Below, in pieces: positions 22,547-34,985 of a stretch of DNA of 64,000 bases (position 1 is its first letter; each line of letters begins with the position of its first letter). The position numbers and the translations under genes are program-made. The notes beneath the pieces were generated by a model, which saw nothing but the letters and a program-made list of their open reading frames with translations, was not told where the DNA came from and ran no database searches. Source of the DNA: Macrotis lagotis (taxonomy: Eukaryota; Chordata; Mammalia; Peramelemorphia; Peramelidae); NCBI RefSeq assembly GCF_037893015.1, contig NC_133662.1, positions 273,499,444-273,563,443 on the forward strand, written 5' to 3'.

Positions 22547-22691
22547 GTTTTAGGTTTTTGCAAGGCAAATGGGGTTAAGTGGCTTGCCCAAGGCCACACA
22601 GCTAGGTAATTATTGACTGAGGTCATATTTGAACCCAGGTACTCCTGACTCCAGGACCGGTGCTCTATCCATTGCACCACCTAGCTGCCCA
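22547..22691 (-). mobile_element. WSINE-type SINE
   Basis: Reverse copy running from TTTTAGGTTTTTGCAAGGC to CCACCTAGCTGCCC. Confidence 0.88.
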
Positions 22692-22809
22692 AGAAAGTTT
22701 TTTTTTTTTAAAGAAAAAGGTAACTGTCCAATCATTCTAAGAAAACCCACAGACAAGAGAAATAAAGGAAGAAGGTCAGGCTGAAGATGTTCAATCAAAG
22801 GGAGGGACA

Positions 22810-22950
22810 AAAGCATGTTCTGAGGAAGGAGCATAGGGTCTGGGGTGAAAGCTCACTTTGCCTCTGGCTGCCTGGGTGACCTTGTAGTCACTACACTCCC
22901 ATGGGTCTTAATTTCCTCACCTCCAAGGTTCCTTCCCCATTTAGGGTCCT
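22810..22950 (+). mobile_element. MIR-type SINE fragment
   Basis: Core CTGCCTGGGTGACCTTG and 3' box TTAATTTCCTCACCTCCAAG. Confidence 0.55.
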
Positions 22951-23449
22951 AGGAGTCACACCAATTTTGTGAGAGCTTCCATTTTATGACAACCTGAACT
23001 TTCTGCCACAGGCCTGAGATGAAGACAGAAGTGACTGTCCTGTGACTGACTAGCAAAGGCACTGTTGTCAAGGGTTCTCCTGTCTGGACAGCTTCTCACC
23101 TGAACTCTCCTCTCCAATGTGCCTCTCACCTGACTGTAATTGGAGGATTACCACCAGCTTGGACAGTCCTGTTCAAAGGAAATGGGAGTCTTGGGGTAAA
23201 AAGGCAATGTGGAAGGTTCCAACCAAGCTCAGATCTCCAAGAATCACTCCCAGAAAGGATGAAAAAGAACCAAAGATAAAAGAGATTGAAGGAAAACCAA
23301 AAGAGAAACCCTTGACTGATGACTGCACAGGGAGTTGGCTTTAGGAGTTAAGGTCTTCTGGTCAGGTGGGAGCCAGAGGGTGTGATCTCCAAGTTTTGAT
23401 GCCTTTCAGGTTTTCTCCTCCAAGGTGTTGGTTGCCCAAATCTATCTCC
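22951..23449. other. Unassigned intergenic DNA
   Basis: No feature recognised. A 75-codon frame at 23117-23344 shows no domain. Confidence 0.35.
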
Positions 23450-24205
23450 CAATCCAAACTGTTGTGGTCTCTGACCAGTTCTCTTCCTCCACACCTGTCC
23501 TCCAGGATCTAAATTTGGCTGCTCCACACTCTGCTCTCCACTTTCCCTTCACATAAAGAGGGCCATACCCTTGATCCTGTTCTTTTAGTCCTTGATTTGG
23601 GGGTACCCTCATCCCCTTGTCTCATCATCAGTCATGACTTGGGTTGGGTAGATGGTAGAATTGTTCTGACCAACTGCCTATCTCCTAAGCATGGGAACCA
23701 AACTAAAGGAGAAAGTCATACAGCTTGGTTTATATCTGGTACAACTTTGTGTTACATCACCTCCTTGATTCTGCAATTGGCTCCCCGTAACAGCTGCCCC
23801 CAGCCTTTTCTTCTGTCCTCAATGCTCTTACCACATCCCATACCCCATCACCTCTCATCTGGACCAATTTATCCTCTGACTCTTGCCATTTTCCTAAGTC
23901 CCAGTTCTGACTAGAGAGCCACTAATTGCTCCCTGCCACCTCCGGACTATCGCCCTCCTTGGGCATTTACAGCCCTTCCTGACCTGGCCCCTAGTTTGGG
24001 CCCTCCTTGGTCTTCTTGCATCATACTCCTCTCTGGCTTCCTTGTGGTTCTGTCTCCATACCTCTGAGTAACCACAATGCTGACCTTCCACTTTCTTTAA
24101 CTGCTCCCTGTGTCTTTCAGGGACCTAATGATTTTCCTGTCGACTCCCCTATATATCGTAGGTGTCTCATGAAGACTTGCTGAATTTTCCCTGAGAAAAG
24201 AAAGT
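23450..24205 (+). mobile_element. L2 3' end
   Basis: Sense L2 3' region: CTGACCTGGCCCCTAG, CTTGCATCATACTCCTCTC and the terminal GTAGGTGTCTCATGAAGACT-like end. Confidence 0.65.
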
Positions 24206-24479
24206 CCAATTGAGCCTCAATGTCCTTCCGCTGGCACCCCTCCCCGCCATCACCTGCTAGCTGTCCTTCTGCCAGACAAACTTGCTGCCCAGATGGCCTT
24301 TTCTCTGCCCTCAGCCACTATGGCACACTATGGCACACACCCTACTTTCTCGAATCCTTTCTCTTTCCAGGTAGGACCCTGCTCCCATCAACACTGACAC
24401 CTTGGGGGGGGGTGCTGTTCTCTCGTTGGCCTTCCATGACAGTTGACTCTTCTCCGGACAGATCTCCTCCCACGGGATC

Positions 24480-25190
24480 AAAATGCATGACTGCCAAGGG
24501 CGCAGGCAGCGAGGCGCATCCACTGGCGCCAGGGTACTGGGGTTCCTCTATCGAGGAGCGGCCTGGAGGCGGCCAACGCCCGGGTCCGCGCAGCGCAAGG
24601 AATGTCCCGGGAATGGGGGGCGGAGGCTGCGCCGCTCACAAGCGGCCGGGCTGTGGGGCCCCGGGCCCCCCGACCCCCGGCCCCCGACCCCAGGCCCCGC
24701 GCAGAATCACCTCCGCGAAAACGTGAGGGCATAAAGGAGCAACAGCAGACCCCTCCTCCGCCGCTAGGCCACACGCCAGGCCCGGGAAAGGGCAGGGGCG
24801 ACCTCGGCCAGGGCGGGGAGGGGTCACCCCGACTCCCCACGGGCCCTCGGTCTGGCGGGACCGGAAGTGGAAGGGGCGGAAACCTCTGCGAGGAGGAAGC
24901 GGGAGTCACGTGGGAGAAGGAGGCGTCCGTGGCGGTTTCCTCGGCAGTGCGGGCGGGCGGAAGTGGCGGCCGAGATGCGCACGGCTTTCTGGGAAACGTA
25001 GTCCGCCCCTCGCGGCCGTCCCTCTGGCGGCCTTTGCCCCCCTTCCCCCGAGGCTAGGCCCCGGGGTGTGGGGAGCGAGGGAGCGGGCCCGACAGAAAGG
25101 CGCCGCCGCGGCTCCGGAGCCCCCGAAGCTGGGCCTGGGCCGCAGCGCCGCTGGGCGGGAGGAGAGGAAGCGGGCCGGGCCCCCGCCCCC
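24480..25190. promoter_or_regulatory. Strong housekeeping-type CpG promoter without an assigned gene
   Basis: CpG-dense island. Clustered motifs: CCGGAAGT (ETS, 24861-24868), CACGTG (24907-24912), GCGGAAGTGG (24958) and, on the minus strand, ACTACGTTTCCCAGAAAGCC (24983-25002), which resembles the ZNF143 element. This is a typical TATA-less core promoter. The transcribed gene is not visible; see the candidate small frame at 26138. Confidence 0.6.
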
Positions 25191-25775
25191 GGGCCAGCCC
25201 CCCGCCCCGCCCCCCGGGCCAGCCCCGCCCCGCCCCCCGGGCCAGCCCCCCCCGCCCCCGGGCCAGCCCCGCCCCGCCCCCCGGGCCAGCCCCGCCCCGC
25301 CCCCCGGGCCAGCCCCGCCCCGCCCCCGCCCCCCGGGCCAGCCCCGCCCCCGGGCCCCCAGCCCCCGCCCCCCGGGCCAGCCCAGCCCCCGCCCCCCGGG
25401 CCAGCCCAGCCCAGCCCCCCGGGCCAGCCCCGCCCCGCCCCCCGGGCCAGCCCCGCCCAGCCCCTCGGGCCAGCCCAGCCCAGCCCCCGCCCCCCGGGCC
25501 AGCCCAGCCCAGCCCCCGCCCCCCGGGCCAGCCCCTCCCCCCGGCCAGCCCAGCCCCCGCCCCCAGGTCCAGCCCAGCCCCCCCCCCCCCGGCCAGCCCA
25601 GGCCCCGCCCCCCGGACCAGCCCCGCCCCGCCCCGCCCCCCGGGCCAGGCCAGCCCCTCCCCCGGCCAGCCCAGGCCCCGCCCCCCGGGCCAGGCCAGCC
25701 CCCCGGGCCAGGCCAGCCCCTCCCCCCGGCCAGCCCAGGCCCCGCCCCCCCGGGCCAGCCCAGCCCAGCCCCCTC
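25185..25775. repeat. GC-rich minisatellite, about 20-22-bp unit
   Basis: About 590 bp built from variants of CCCCGCCCCCCGGGCCAGCC. Unit lengths vary through C-run slippage. Frames stay open on both strands (Pro/Ala-rich on plus, Gly/Trp-rich on minus) only because the unit lacks A/T-rich stops. Confidence 0.9.
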
Positions 25776-26137
25776 GCGGAGCATCACCTGGGAAGGTGAG
25801 GACACTGGGGGGGCCCCCGGCCCGGCCGGGTGTGGTGCCGGAACCAAGGGAAGGACTGGACTCGGGGCCAGTGAGTGGCCCCTGCGGGCCCGCCTGGCCC
25901 GAGCCGCGGGTGACCCCAGGGGGGGCGGCTGGGGGCTGAGGGCACGGGTCACTTCCCGCCAGATTAAGTCGGGCTGGGGCCGGGGGGGCGGCTGCCCCGA
26001 GGCCGGAGGGAAGCAAGGACCGGGGTGAGGGTCCCGGGGATGCCTCGTCCCTTGGAGACCTCCACACCAGCGCTGCCTTGGTTTGGGCCAGCAGCCCCCA
26101 AGACTCGCCGCTCGCACATTCAGCGCTTGCCGGAGAG

Positions 26138-27829
26138 ATGGTGAGGGGGCCGTGGGGCCTGGGCAGCGTCAGGGAGGGTTTTCTTTCCTGGGCAGCGCAG
26201 CAAGGGGCGCCGGGGGCCGGGGGCCGGGGCGTTGTTTGCGCCGAGCCTGGTGGCTGTGTCGGGGGACATTTGAAACAGGTGGACCAAAAAGAAATGTCAA
26301 AAGAAATACTTTTGCACAAATATTTACAAATGAATCCATCCTGGCATACAGGGCCTGGGCCAAAACAGCCCAGAGGTTGGGCAGTGGGGACCAGTGAGCT
26401 TTGACGTGCCCCCTTCAGAGATGGCCAGTGTGGCAAGGGTTTTTTGATTTGTTTGGGGGGGGGTTTTGCGCAAACTTGTCTGCAGTGAGGTTTTGACTTT
26501 AGGTTGGTGATGGTGCAGTGGTTTTCAGTTTGATCACTATAGGACTGCGAAGACTCACCCTTTTGAAATAATTAGCCAAACAATCGAGACATGCGTTGCT
26601 TTTTAAGAAAATTGTTCATTTAAAATCAGAATAAAGCTCTTGGTTTATTTGTTCTAATAAAAGATTGTAGGAGCTCTGTGGTGTCCCTGTCTGGTTGACT
26701 TTTGGGAAAGGAAAGAAGACGGGCTCACGAGGTATCAGGCTCCCAGCTAGGTGGTTTCGTCTTCTTAAGCCCCAGTCCAGTGGTAACTTTTACTCTGCCT
26801 ATATCTCATTAGAATCAACAAAGGTAAGTGAAGGAATTTTTTTGAGATCGGACCTCAGGCACAATCCCAGGAATAATAAAGGAAACCTTGCCACTCTTTG
26901 TGTTTTTGTTGCTGGCCCTTGCCTGCTGCTTGGGAGGGCATTCATTTGGGCACATCCAGGTTGGCAGGGATTCTTCTCCTCTGGACAAATCTGTCATGGG
27001 CTCAGCTTTTGTTTTGGCAAGGCTGTGTTTGGGTATTTTTCACGTTTTGTTCAGTGAGGCAAGGAGTGCTGGCAATGCAGAGAATTGTGAAGGTATCAGA
27101 AACAAAATCTGTTAAATGGGTGGAGGTTCCCACTCTTGACTCTGCTTCCCGTGGACATTGTTGTTTGTATCTTGTCCCAATTTTCCCTTTCACTTAACTT
27201 GGGCTGGATGCTTTTGGGCAGGAAATGACACGTTTGTTGAACTTGAAGAGTAAGCACCTTGAGATAGGAAGGCCCTACTGGTCTTGCCATTGGGGGATAC
27301 CTACCTCCAAGGTATAGGGCAACTCCCCAAGCACCACCCTCTGTCCAGCTTACCCCAGAATGGTATTTAATAGGAATTTTCACCCCTCTGGCACTCTTGC
27401 TTTTTCCAGCCTGCCATTCAGAAGGTTAGGAGTTTCTCTGGCACTTCCTTAATCCACATGGAGCACCATTGGCCTGGTTAAACCAAGCCTCATGGCTGCC
27501 TGCCCTTTCTCTCCCTCTCTCTCCCCTGTCTCATCCCATCTTGTCTCATCTCCTCTTCTTTTCTCTTCTCTCTCTCTGTCTCTGTCTCTGTCTGTCTCCT
27601 TTTTCAGACTTCTGTTGGCCTACCAAGATTAATTAGTAATCCACGTGGCTTTTCTTTAATCTCTTCTTACCTTTCCAATTTCTTTTGTGTTGTAACTTCT
27701 TTTAATAATTCTCTATTTTCTTTTTTACACCTGCATTTCCAGGTCAAAAGAGTCATTCTTCACAGATGGACAATCAAACAAAATCGGCAGCATTTGGAAA
27801 CAACGTTTTTGGAAAAATTGAGCCATTAA
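26138..27829 (+). CDS. Hypothetical three-exon small frame (weak candidate)
   Basis: Not recognised; offered as a testable model. Exon 1 would end with its ATG at 26138-26140 directly against a donor (GTGAGG), leaving the CpG island. Exon 2 would be 26671-26823 (51 codons, branch-like TTCTAAT upstream, consensus donor GTAAGTG). Exon 3 would start at 27743 after a good acceptor (CTGCATTTCCAG) and stop with TAA at 27827-27829. All junctions are phase 0 and the joined frame is 80 basic residues. AATAAA follows at 27888 and 27933. The exon-2 acceptor is weak and no family is known to me, so a non-coding transcript or chance is as likely. A second AATAAA near 26630 could end a shorter transcript. 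Confidence 0.2.
27480..27610. repeat. Pyrimidine-rich low-complexity tract
   Basis: CTCTCT/GTCTCT-rich simple sequence. Confidence 0.7.
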
Positions 27830-28319
27830 AGTAACAGAGAAATGCATTTCTTTGGGAAAATAGAGTTGTTCACTGAAAGTATACATGAATAAAAGTATTA
27901 TTAAAATCAGTTGTTTATTATTTTTCATTGTAAATAAACTGATTTGTTAAAAGAAGTCTAGCAGTGAGTGCTCCCTGGGGGTGGGGTGTCTCAGGACTTC
28001 AAGCTCTAGGCATGGGGATGGTGTTTGATAAGAATAAAAAAGGGCACCTCCCCAGCCTGAGATGTTTTTATAACCCTCAGGCTGAGATTTAGCCAAGTCT
28101 GGCCAGCCAAAAGAAGAGAAAACTGAAGCTTTGAACTTGTCTGCTTCCAGGGAAATGCAGCCAGTCACCTACCATTCCCAGGATGGCCAATCTGGATTTT
28201 CTTGCTCGAGGTTTATAATATTAGTGTGGTCTGTATTTTGTTCTGATTATTTCACATTTAACTCCACCAGATTGTAAACTACTTGAGAAGAAGGAGACTA
28301 TCTTATACTTTGCCTTATA

Positions 28320-28450
28320 TCTAACAAATTTTTTTTAAAAAAAATTTTTCTCCAATTAAATATAGAAGCAATTTTTAACTATTTTTTAAAGTTTTGAGTT
28401 GCAAATTCTATTCCTCCCCCCCCCCCCGAGTTGGTCAGCAATATGATATA
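28320..28450 (-). mobile_element. L1 3' UTR remnant
   Basis: An antisense stretch (CTCCAATTAAATATAGAAGC, then GAGTTGCAAATTCTATTCCT) resembles marsupial L1 3' UTR. A C12 run is inside it. Confidence 0.5.
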
Positions 28451-28451
28451 G

Positions 28452-28455
<4 letters not shown>

Positions 28456-28508
<53 letters not shown>
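28456..28508. repeat. (TA)26 microsatellite
   Basis: A pure TA dinucleotide array of about 53 bp. Confidence 0.95.
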
Positions 28509-28511
<3 letters not shown>

Positions 28512-28909
28512 TAGTATCTTATTTTTACAGTTTCCCTGATTTTTTTTTTTTCATGAGACTAAGGATGCTGGTAAGCAGTGCAATGAAAAAGTTGGCTAAA
28601 AAATTGAGAAATGGTTTGTAAAAATTTGTAAAAATCATTGAATAGGTTTGATGCTGAAAAGAGAATTATGGTTTTCTTTCTATATTTATTCAACTTGACA
28701 AACCCAACTACCAATGGATCCAAAGGGTCCTGTCCATGAATAGGTCTGCATTAATGAAGGATTCTTGAGGAGGGAAAATTCTGTGGTTCATGTATTATCC
28801 TGCTTTTTAGACTTTGAGGATAGTGTCCTGCTGGCCCCAGCAGTTTCTCGAGGCTGACTATACCACTGGGGCTACCAAAGGAGTGAGGGAATGAACCCAT
28901 CATTTAATA

Positions 28910-30035
28910 AGTGCCTACTGGGTGCGGGTTGTTGGTGGTTGGTTTTTGTCTTTCCTTCTCAATTTTATTAATTTCTCCTTTGATATTTAAAATTTCTAAT
29001 TTGGTATTTGACTGGGGATTTTTGATTTGTTCTTTCTCTAATTTTTTTAGTTGCATGTTTAGTTCATTGATTTCCTCTTTCTCCAATTTATTCATATAAG
29101 CATTTAGAGCTATAATATATCCCCTGAGAGTTGCTTTGAATGAATCCCATAGGTTTTGGTATGTTGTTTCATTATTATCATTATCTAGGATAAAATGGTT
29201 ATAATTTGTTTTTTGGTCCACTCATTTTTTAAGATGAGGTTATTCAGTTTCCAATTTGCTCTGGGTCTAAATCTCCTTGGCCCAGTATTGCATATGACTT
29301 TTATTGCATTGTGATCTGAGAAAGATGTATTCACTATTTCTGCCTTTCTGCAGTTGATCATTAGGTTTTTATGTCCTAGTACATGGTCAATTTTTGTATA
29401 ACTTCCATGTACTGCAGAGAAAAAGGTATATTCCTTCCTATCCCCATTCAGTTTCCTCCATAAGTCTACCATATCTAATTTTTCTAACAATCTATTTACC
29501 TCCCTAATTTCTTTCTTGTTTGTTTTATGGTTTGATTTATCTAGATCTGACAGCAGGAGGTTGAGGTCTCCTACTAGTAGAGTTTTGCTGTCTATGTCTT
29601 CCTGTAATTCTTTAAGCTTCTCCTCTAAGAATTTGGGTGCTGTCCCACTGGGTACATATATATTCAATATTGAAATGACTTTATTGTCTATGGTACCTTT
29701 TAGGAGGATAAAGTTTCCTTCCTTATCTCTTTTAACACTATCTATCTTTGCTGCTGCTTTGTCTGAGATAAGGATTGCTAGCCCTGCTTTTTTTACTTCA
29801 GCTGAAGCAAAATATATTTTGCTCCAACCTTTTACCTTTATATGTATCTCTCTGCTTCAAATGAGTTTCTTGTAAGCAGAATATTGTAGGATTCTGGTTT
29901 TTAATCCACTCTGCTATTTGCTTACATTTTAAGGGAGAGTTCATCCCATTCACATTCAAGGTTATGATTACTAATTCTTTATTGCCCTCTGTGCTATCTT
30001 CACTCTGTATTTTTCCTTTCCTTCTCAGAGAGACC
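28910..30035 (-). mobile_element. L1 ORF2 N-terminal half (endonuclease)
   Basis: Minus-strand frames encode the L1 endonuclease: TLNVNGMNSPLKCKQIAEW and FCLQETH at 29798-30037, then VGDLNLLLSD, DLWRKLN and SDHNAIKV at 29185-29667, then the linker helix region at 28904-29221. It is split over at least three frames and truncated at both ends. The upstream side is joined to an RTE copy. Confidence 0.85.
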
Positions 30036-30945
30036 AAAATGACATCTCTATGTTAGAATTAAATCTGACTGGCCAATCAGACCAAGCACAGGGCTCCACC
30101 ACAGGTCTGGCACAAATAGACCCTGGGAACATTTGTGGAGGATGGGAGGGGGTTGGGGTTCTTTGAATTTGCACAGTACATTTCAGCTACTACATTTCTG
30201 TTATGCTCATGGAACACACTACCTTCTCTGATGAGGGCATCATGTTGATCTTGAGTGACCCAGTATCGCTTCTTCTGACCCCCTTGTGAGCACTTGCCCT
30301 GTGTGAGCTCTCCATAAAACAGTCTTTTTGGCAAGTACGTTTGTCTTTCAGACAACATGGCCAGCCTATAGTTGCACTCTGTAGTAATATTTGAATGCTT
30401 GTTCAGTTTAGATTGAGAAAAGGACCCCAGAGTCTGGTATCTTCTACCAGACTGGTCTCAGTTTTCTAGCATGACTGGTAGACTGTTCAGGTTTCACAGG
30501 TGTATAGCAATGAAGTCAGCACAATGGCTCTATAGACCTTCAGTTTGGTAATCAATCTAACGCCTCTTCTCCCACACTTTCTTTCAGAGCCTCCCAAATA
30601 CTGAACTAGCTTTAGTAATGTGAGTGACAACCTCATTGTCAATGTGATCCTCCATGGAAAGGACACTTCCCAGGTGAGTAAACTTGTCCACAGGACTTAG
30701 AACTCCATTTCCTGTAATAAATGGTTCCACATTAGATGGTGTGGTGCTGGCTGATGGGGCACCTGGGTTTTCTTGGTGTTCAGACCAAAATGAGCACAAG
30801 CAGCAGAGAATCAATCCATACTTTTGTTGGATCTCAGCTTCAGAGGCTACACTGAAGGCACAATCATCTGTAAATAGAAGATACAGCATCAACATTCCTT
30901 GTACTTTGGTCTTGGCTCCACGTGTCACAAACATTTAATTTGTAA
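30036..30945 (-). mobile_element. RTE-type LINE, 3' fragment
   Basis: Minus frames at 30584-30934 encode non-LTR reverse transcriptase: LFTDDCAF (the FADD box), then GNGVLSPVDKFTHLGSVLS, and IDNEVVTHITKASSVFGRL. The 3' UTR reaches 30036. It is collinear with the longer copy at 38462-41800 and carries that copy's insertion site uninterrupted (CTCCATAAAACAG near 30310). I call it RTE because its 3' end matches the tail of the local RTE-type SINE; the clade is not certain. Confidence 0.75.
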
Positions 30946-31142
30946 AAAACGATAATCGGTAAGTGCAATAAAATGAGGTCTGCCTGTATTCTAGATCCCA
31001 GGTCCTGTTGCTGTTGGTAAGTTTTATTTTAAATCAGTGGTGTCTAACTTAAACTGAAACCAAACTGCAGATTGACTTAGAAACCCCCCAATTGACTAGG
31101 TTTGTTTCATCTGTTGTTTATTTTGTTCAACATTTCCTAGTT

Positions 31143-31294
31143 ACATCTTTTTTTTTTTGCAAGGCAAATGGGGTTAAGTGGCTTGCCCAAGGCCACACAG
31201 CTAGGTAATTATTAAGTGTCTGAGACCGAATTTGAACCCGGGTACTCCTGACTCCAGGGCCGGTGCTTTATCCACTACGCCACCTAGCTGCCCC
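31143..31294 (-). mobile_element. WSINE-type SINE
   Basis: Reverse copy with a TCCTAGTTACATCTT duplication at both ends. Confidence 0.92.
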
Positions 31295-31384
31295 TCCTAG
31301 TTACATCTTAATTGGGCCTGGCCAGACATTAGGAGCTTCAGCTGCAAGTGACCAATAGGCAACTTCTCCATATGGAAATTACTC

Positions 31385-31785
31385 TTTGGTTATAATTGTT
31401 ATTGATATTATATTTTTCCAAATACATGAACATTTTTCAACATTCATCCATATGCATATGTGGGTTTTTAAATTCCATAATTTCCTTCCATCCTCCCTTC
31501 CTACCTCTGTCCCCTCAGCAGTGAACAGTCAGGTAAATATTGTACACACACATTTGTGTTAAACATGTTCATAGATTAGTCATTTTCGGTATGAGGAATT
31601 AAGACGAAGGGAAAGAAATACATAAGAAATTTTTTAAAAGGTGAACCTATTGTTCATCAGATTCAGAAGAGTTTTGTTTTGGTTTTCTTCCTCTGGATGT
31701 GGATAGCATTGTCCACAGTTGGTCTCCTAGGATTGTCCTAGCTCTCTGAACCACTGAGAGGATCAGTATCTTCAAACTTAAATGG
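31385..31785 (-). mobile_element. L1 3' UTR fragment
   Basis: Antisense 3' UTR landmarks: AATACATGAACATTTTTCAA and TCTGGATGTGGATAGCATTG. The second is shared with 41870 and 57963. Confidence 0.65.
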
Positions 31786-32599
31786 TCAGAATTAATCACT
31801 TGAAAATACCCAAGGATAATCTAACTTACAATGAGCATCATACATAACCACACTGGATCCTCATAACAAATCTATGATAGGGCAGAGCTAGCATTCACAT
31901 CATATTCACAAGTCAGGACATGAGCTCAGAATGGTCAAATGATTTGATCTAATCCTAGTAGCTTAGACTAGAACTCAAATCCATTGACATGGTATGCTCA
32001 GGCTAGAGTACCTGCACTTTCAGTTCTTTTTTTTCATAGATGTAATTTGCTATATATATATATATATATATACATACTAAATAATATTCATACTATTTCA
32101 TGATATCTTATATCTGTAAGTAATATATTTTCCATAATGATTGCTTTTAATCTTTTTTTTCCTGTTGTAGCATGGTAAGTGAATACCAATACTGTATATT
32201 TATTTGAATTATAAGAGATTTTGTTTCACTATTAGTCCTCTTGTAGTACATGGGGGTTTTAGACCATGGTCCAAAGGATTGGACTAAAAATTTGTTAATG
32301 GTACTTTAAGCAGTAAAAAATTGCCCAATTAGAAGTGTGTGTTTCAACTATAATAGAATTTTTTCTGCAACGATACCAAATTGTCATGATCATATTAATG
32401 CAGTGATATCACCACACTCTGACAGTTTCTAGGAGCAAAAATATAGTCTTCCTTTCTCAAATTGATATCAGATTGTTTCTACACTTCCAGGAAGGCTAGC
32501 CATGCATGTGCAAATAGTGATGGGCATGCATAGAATCTCACTGGCTATCTGTCACTCCACTGGTGCAGATCTGTCATTCCTGGATTAATTTGTAATAGC
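31786..32599. other. Unassigned AT-rich DNA
   Basis: It contains a short (TA)n near 32052. No gene or family was recognised. Confidence 0.4.
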
Positions 32600-34075
32600 A
32601 TCTCATCTGAGCTGTAATCAATCCAGGTGTTATAGGTTTGCATTCCTGCTGCAAAGATGGCAGGCTCTTTGAAAACCATAATGAGATGGTGGAGAAAAGC
32701 TAGTTTCCTTTGGAAACATTAAATAAAGTCTTTAAACTCTTACTGGAACAGCAGAAGTAACAAAAAAAATGCAATGAAACAATTTTCCAGCTTAAGATAA
32801 ATTTAGAAGGACTTCAGGAAAGGTTGATTTCACTTGGGTAGAAGGGGAGCACAACCCAGCACAGGTGACTCAGAGGGCCAACTATAAGGCCACAAGCCCC
32901 AGTGCAGTAAGAAACTGCTGGATCACCCTAGCACAGTGGACAAGTCATCAGCCCCAAAGGCCTGGCAGAGAAAGCCAGTGTCCAGGCTCCTGGCCTCTAG
33001 CACAAGAAGCTTGGGATAGTATCCTGTATATCCCAGGAGCAGAATTCAACTTTAAAAGTCACAAAATAAGTTAGAAAATAAAAACCAAAAAAGCCCTTAT
33101 TATAGAAAGCTATTATTATGGCAGGAAACATCAAAACACATGCTTAGGAGAAGACAACAATGTCAAAATGCCTACCTATGAAGCTTCAAAGAGCAATATG
33201 AATTAGTCTCAAGCCCAAAAGTCCTCTTGGAAGAACTCAAAAAGGATTTTGAAAACACAAGACAGGTGAAAAAAAAGATCATAAAAAGAGTCAAGAACTT
33301 GGAAAAGGAAGCACAAAAATTGATTGAAGAAAACTGCATTAAAAAATTAGAATTGGTAAATTGGAAGCTAATAACTCTATGAGACATCAAGAATCAATTA
33401 AACAAAATTAAAAGGATGAAAAATAGAAGAAAATATAAAATTCCTCACTAGAAAAACAACTGACCTGAAAAATAGATCCAAGAAGGAGAATTTAAGAATT
33501 ATTTAAGTATCTGAAAAACCAGATCAAAAAAAAAAAGTCTAAATAGCATTTTCAAGAAATTATCAAGAAATCTGCTTTGAGATCCTAGAACCAAAGGATA
33601 AAACAATAATTGAAAGAGCTTACTGATCATTTCCTGAGATATCAAAATGAAAACTCCAAGGATTGTTGTAGCCATATTTCAGAATTATTTGTTCAAAAAG
33701 AAAATAAAGCAAACAGAAACAATTCAAATATCAAGGATCCAAAGTTAGGATTACATAGGATTTAGCAGCTTCTACATTAAAAGACAGAAGGACTTGGAAT
33801 ATTTCAGAAGGCAAAGAAACTTGGATTACAACTAAGAATCAACTAAAACTATAAAAATTGAGTATTAACTTTCATATTCAGGGAGTATGGACATTCAATG
33901 AAATAGGAAATTTTCAAACTTTCCTGAAGAAAAGATCACAGCTGATTAGAAAATTTGATCTTTAAATGCAAGATTCAAAAGATGCATAAAAAGGTAATTA
34001 GAAAAGATAAAAACCATGAATCTTGAAAACTAGATTTACATATGTAATTGGAATAAATAAAATAATATCTTCAGA

Positions 34076-34078
<3 letters not shown>
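32600..34078 (+). mobile_element. L1/HAL1-like ORF1 region
   Basis: Sense 5' region (ACAACCCAGCACAGGTGACT, GCCAGTGTCCAGGCTCCTGG), then a lysine-rich coiled-coil segment of the ORF1 type (33230-33540), then an ORF1 C-terminal-like part (TAGCAGCTTCTACATTAAAA near 33767). No ORF2 follows, so it may be a HAL1-type half element or a truncated copy. Confidence 0.6.

Positions 34079-34119
<41 letters not shown>
34079..34119. repeat. (GA)n microsatellite
   Basis: About 20 GA units at the end of the L1 ORF1 remnant. Confidence 0.95.
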
Positions 34120-34121
<2 letters not shown>

Positions 34122-34554
34122 CCATGGTGACTAGACATATAAAGTAGAAACTATCATGGAACCTCAAAGTCTTCAATAAAAACAGACTTTGAATTTTCCC
34201 TCATTGCAATGCTAAGGATGTTTTCTTATTTGAACTTATCTTCCATTAATATTATGATTCTTTTATCTGGCAGTTTTTGAAAGGAATTGGTTAGCAATGC
34301 AGGTTAGTCATTCAGGGAACATCAAAACAAAATAAAAAATAAAGTTATATCTTAAGAAATTCTATCTTTACAAAGGTTGTTATATAAGTAAACATTTAAA
34401 AAAGCAAAGTAATATGTGCAACTGACCTTCAAATTCATTTATCATTTAATATACAACTTGCCATGAACTGATGCTGAGTAGAGTGAGCAACAGAAAAATC
34501 TTTATAGGGAGCTAAAAATGCTGAATTACATCCCTTATCCAGGGGTAATCATTT

Positions 34555-34985
34555 TCACAGTATTCTCTTTATTCTTTTCCCTCAACCCTCCTATCTTCCA
34601 ACTTTCCTACTGCAATCCCAATGGTCCAGCTACATAAACAAAATGTAAGGGAATCCTCTTCAAATTTAACATACTCACATTCCTTACTAGAATATTCAAT
34701 TTGCTTCAAAGTCCTAGGAGTTCACTATGTGACATCTCTCCTATACATACCCTTCTCTCCCAATATTGTCACATTCTTGGTTCAGGCCCCCTTCACCTCA
34801 CATTTGAGGTATTTAAGAACCTGCTGGAGGGTCTAGCTGCCTTTTCTCCCCCAACTAATAATTTCTCCACCCACTTGTCAAATTCCTTCCAGACTGTGAG
34901 CTCCCTTGCATCTCTATATGTTCCTAATACTTTGCACAAGGCCTTCTACATGGCAGGCACTTAAATGTTTGTTGACTTGAAGGTC
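34555..34985 (+). mobile_element. L2 3' fragment
   Basis: CACTATGTGACATCTCTCC, then TTCACCTCACATTTGAGG, and the terminal GGCAGGCACTTAAATGTTTG L2 end. Confidence 0.65.

Noticed and set aside
24906-26436. Long open frames (372, 403 and 460 codons) on both strands, Pro/Ala- or Gly/Trp-rich and collagen-like
   Set aside because: They are produced by the GC-rich minisatellite and CpG island. They are open on both strands at once and have no domain or splice context.
28394-28621. Ile/Tyr-repeat frame
   Set aside because: Translation of the (TA)n microsatellite.
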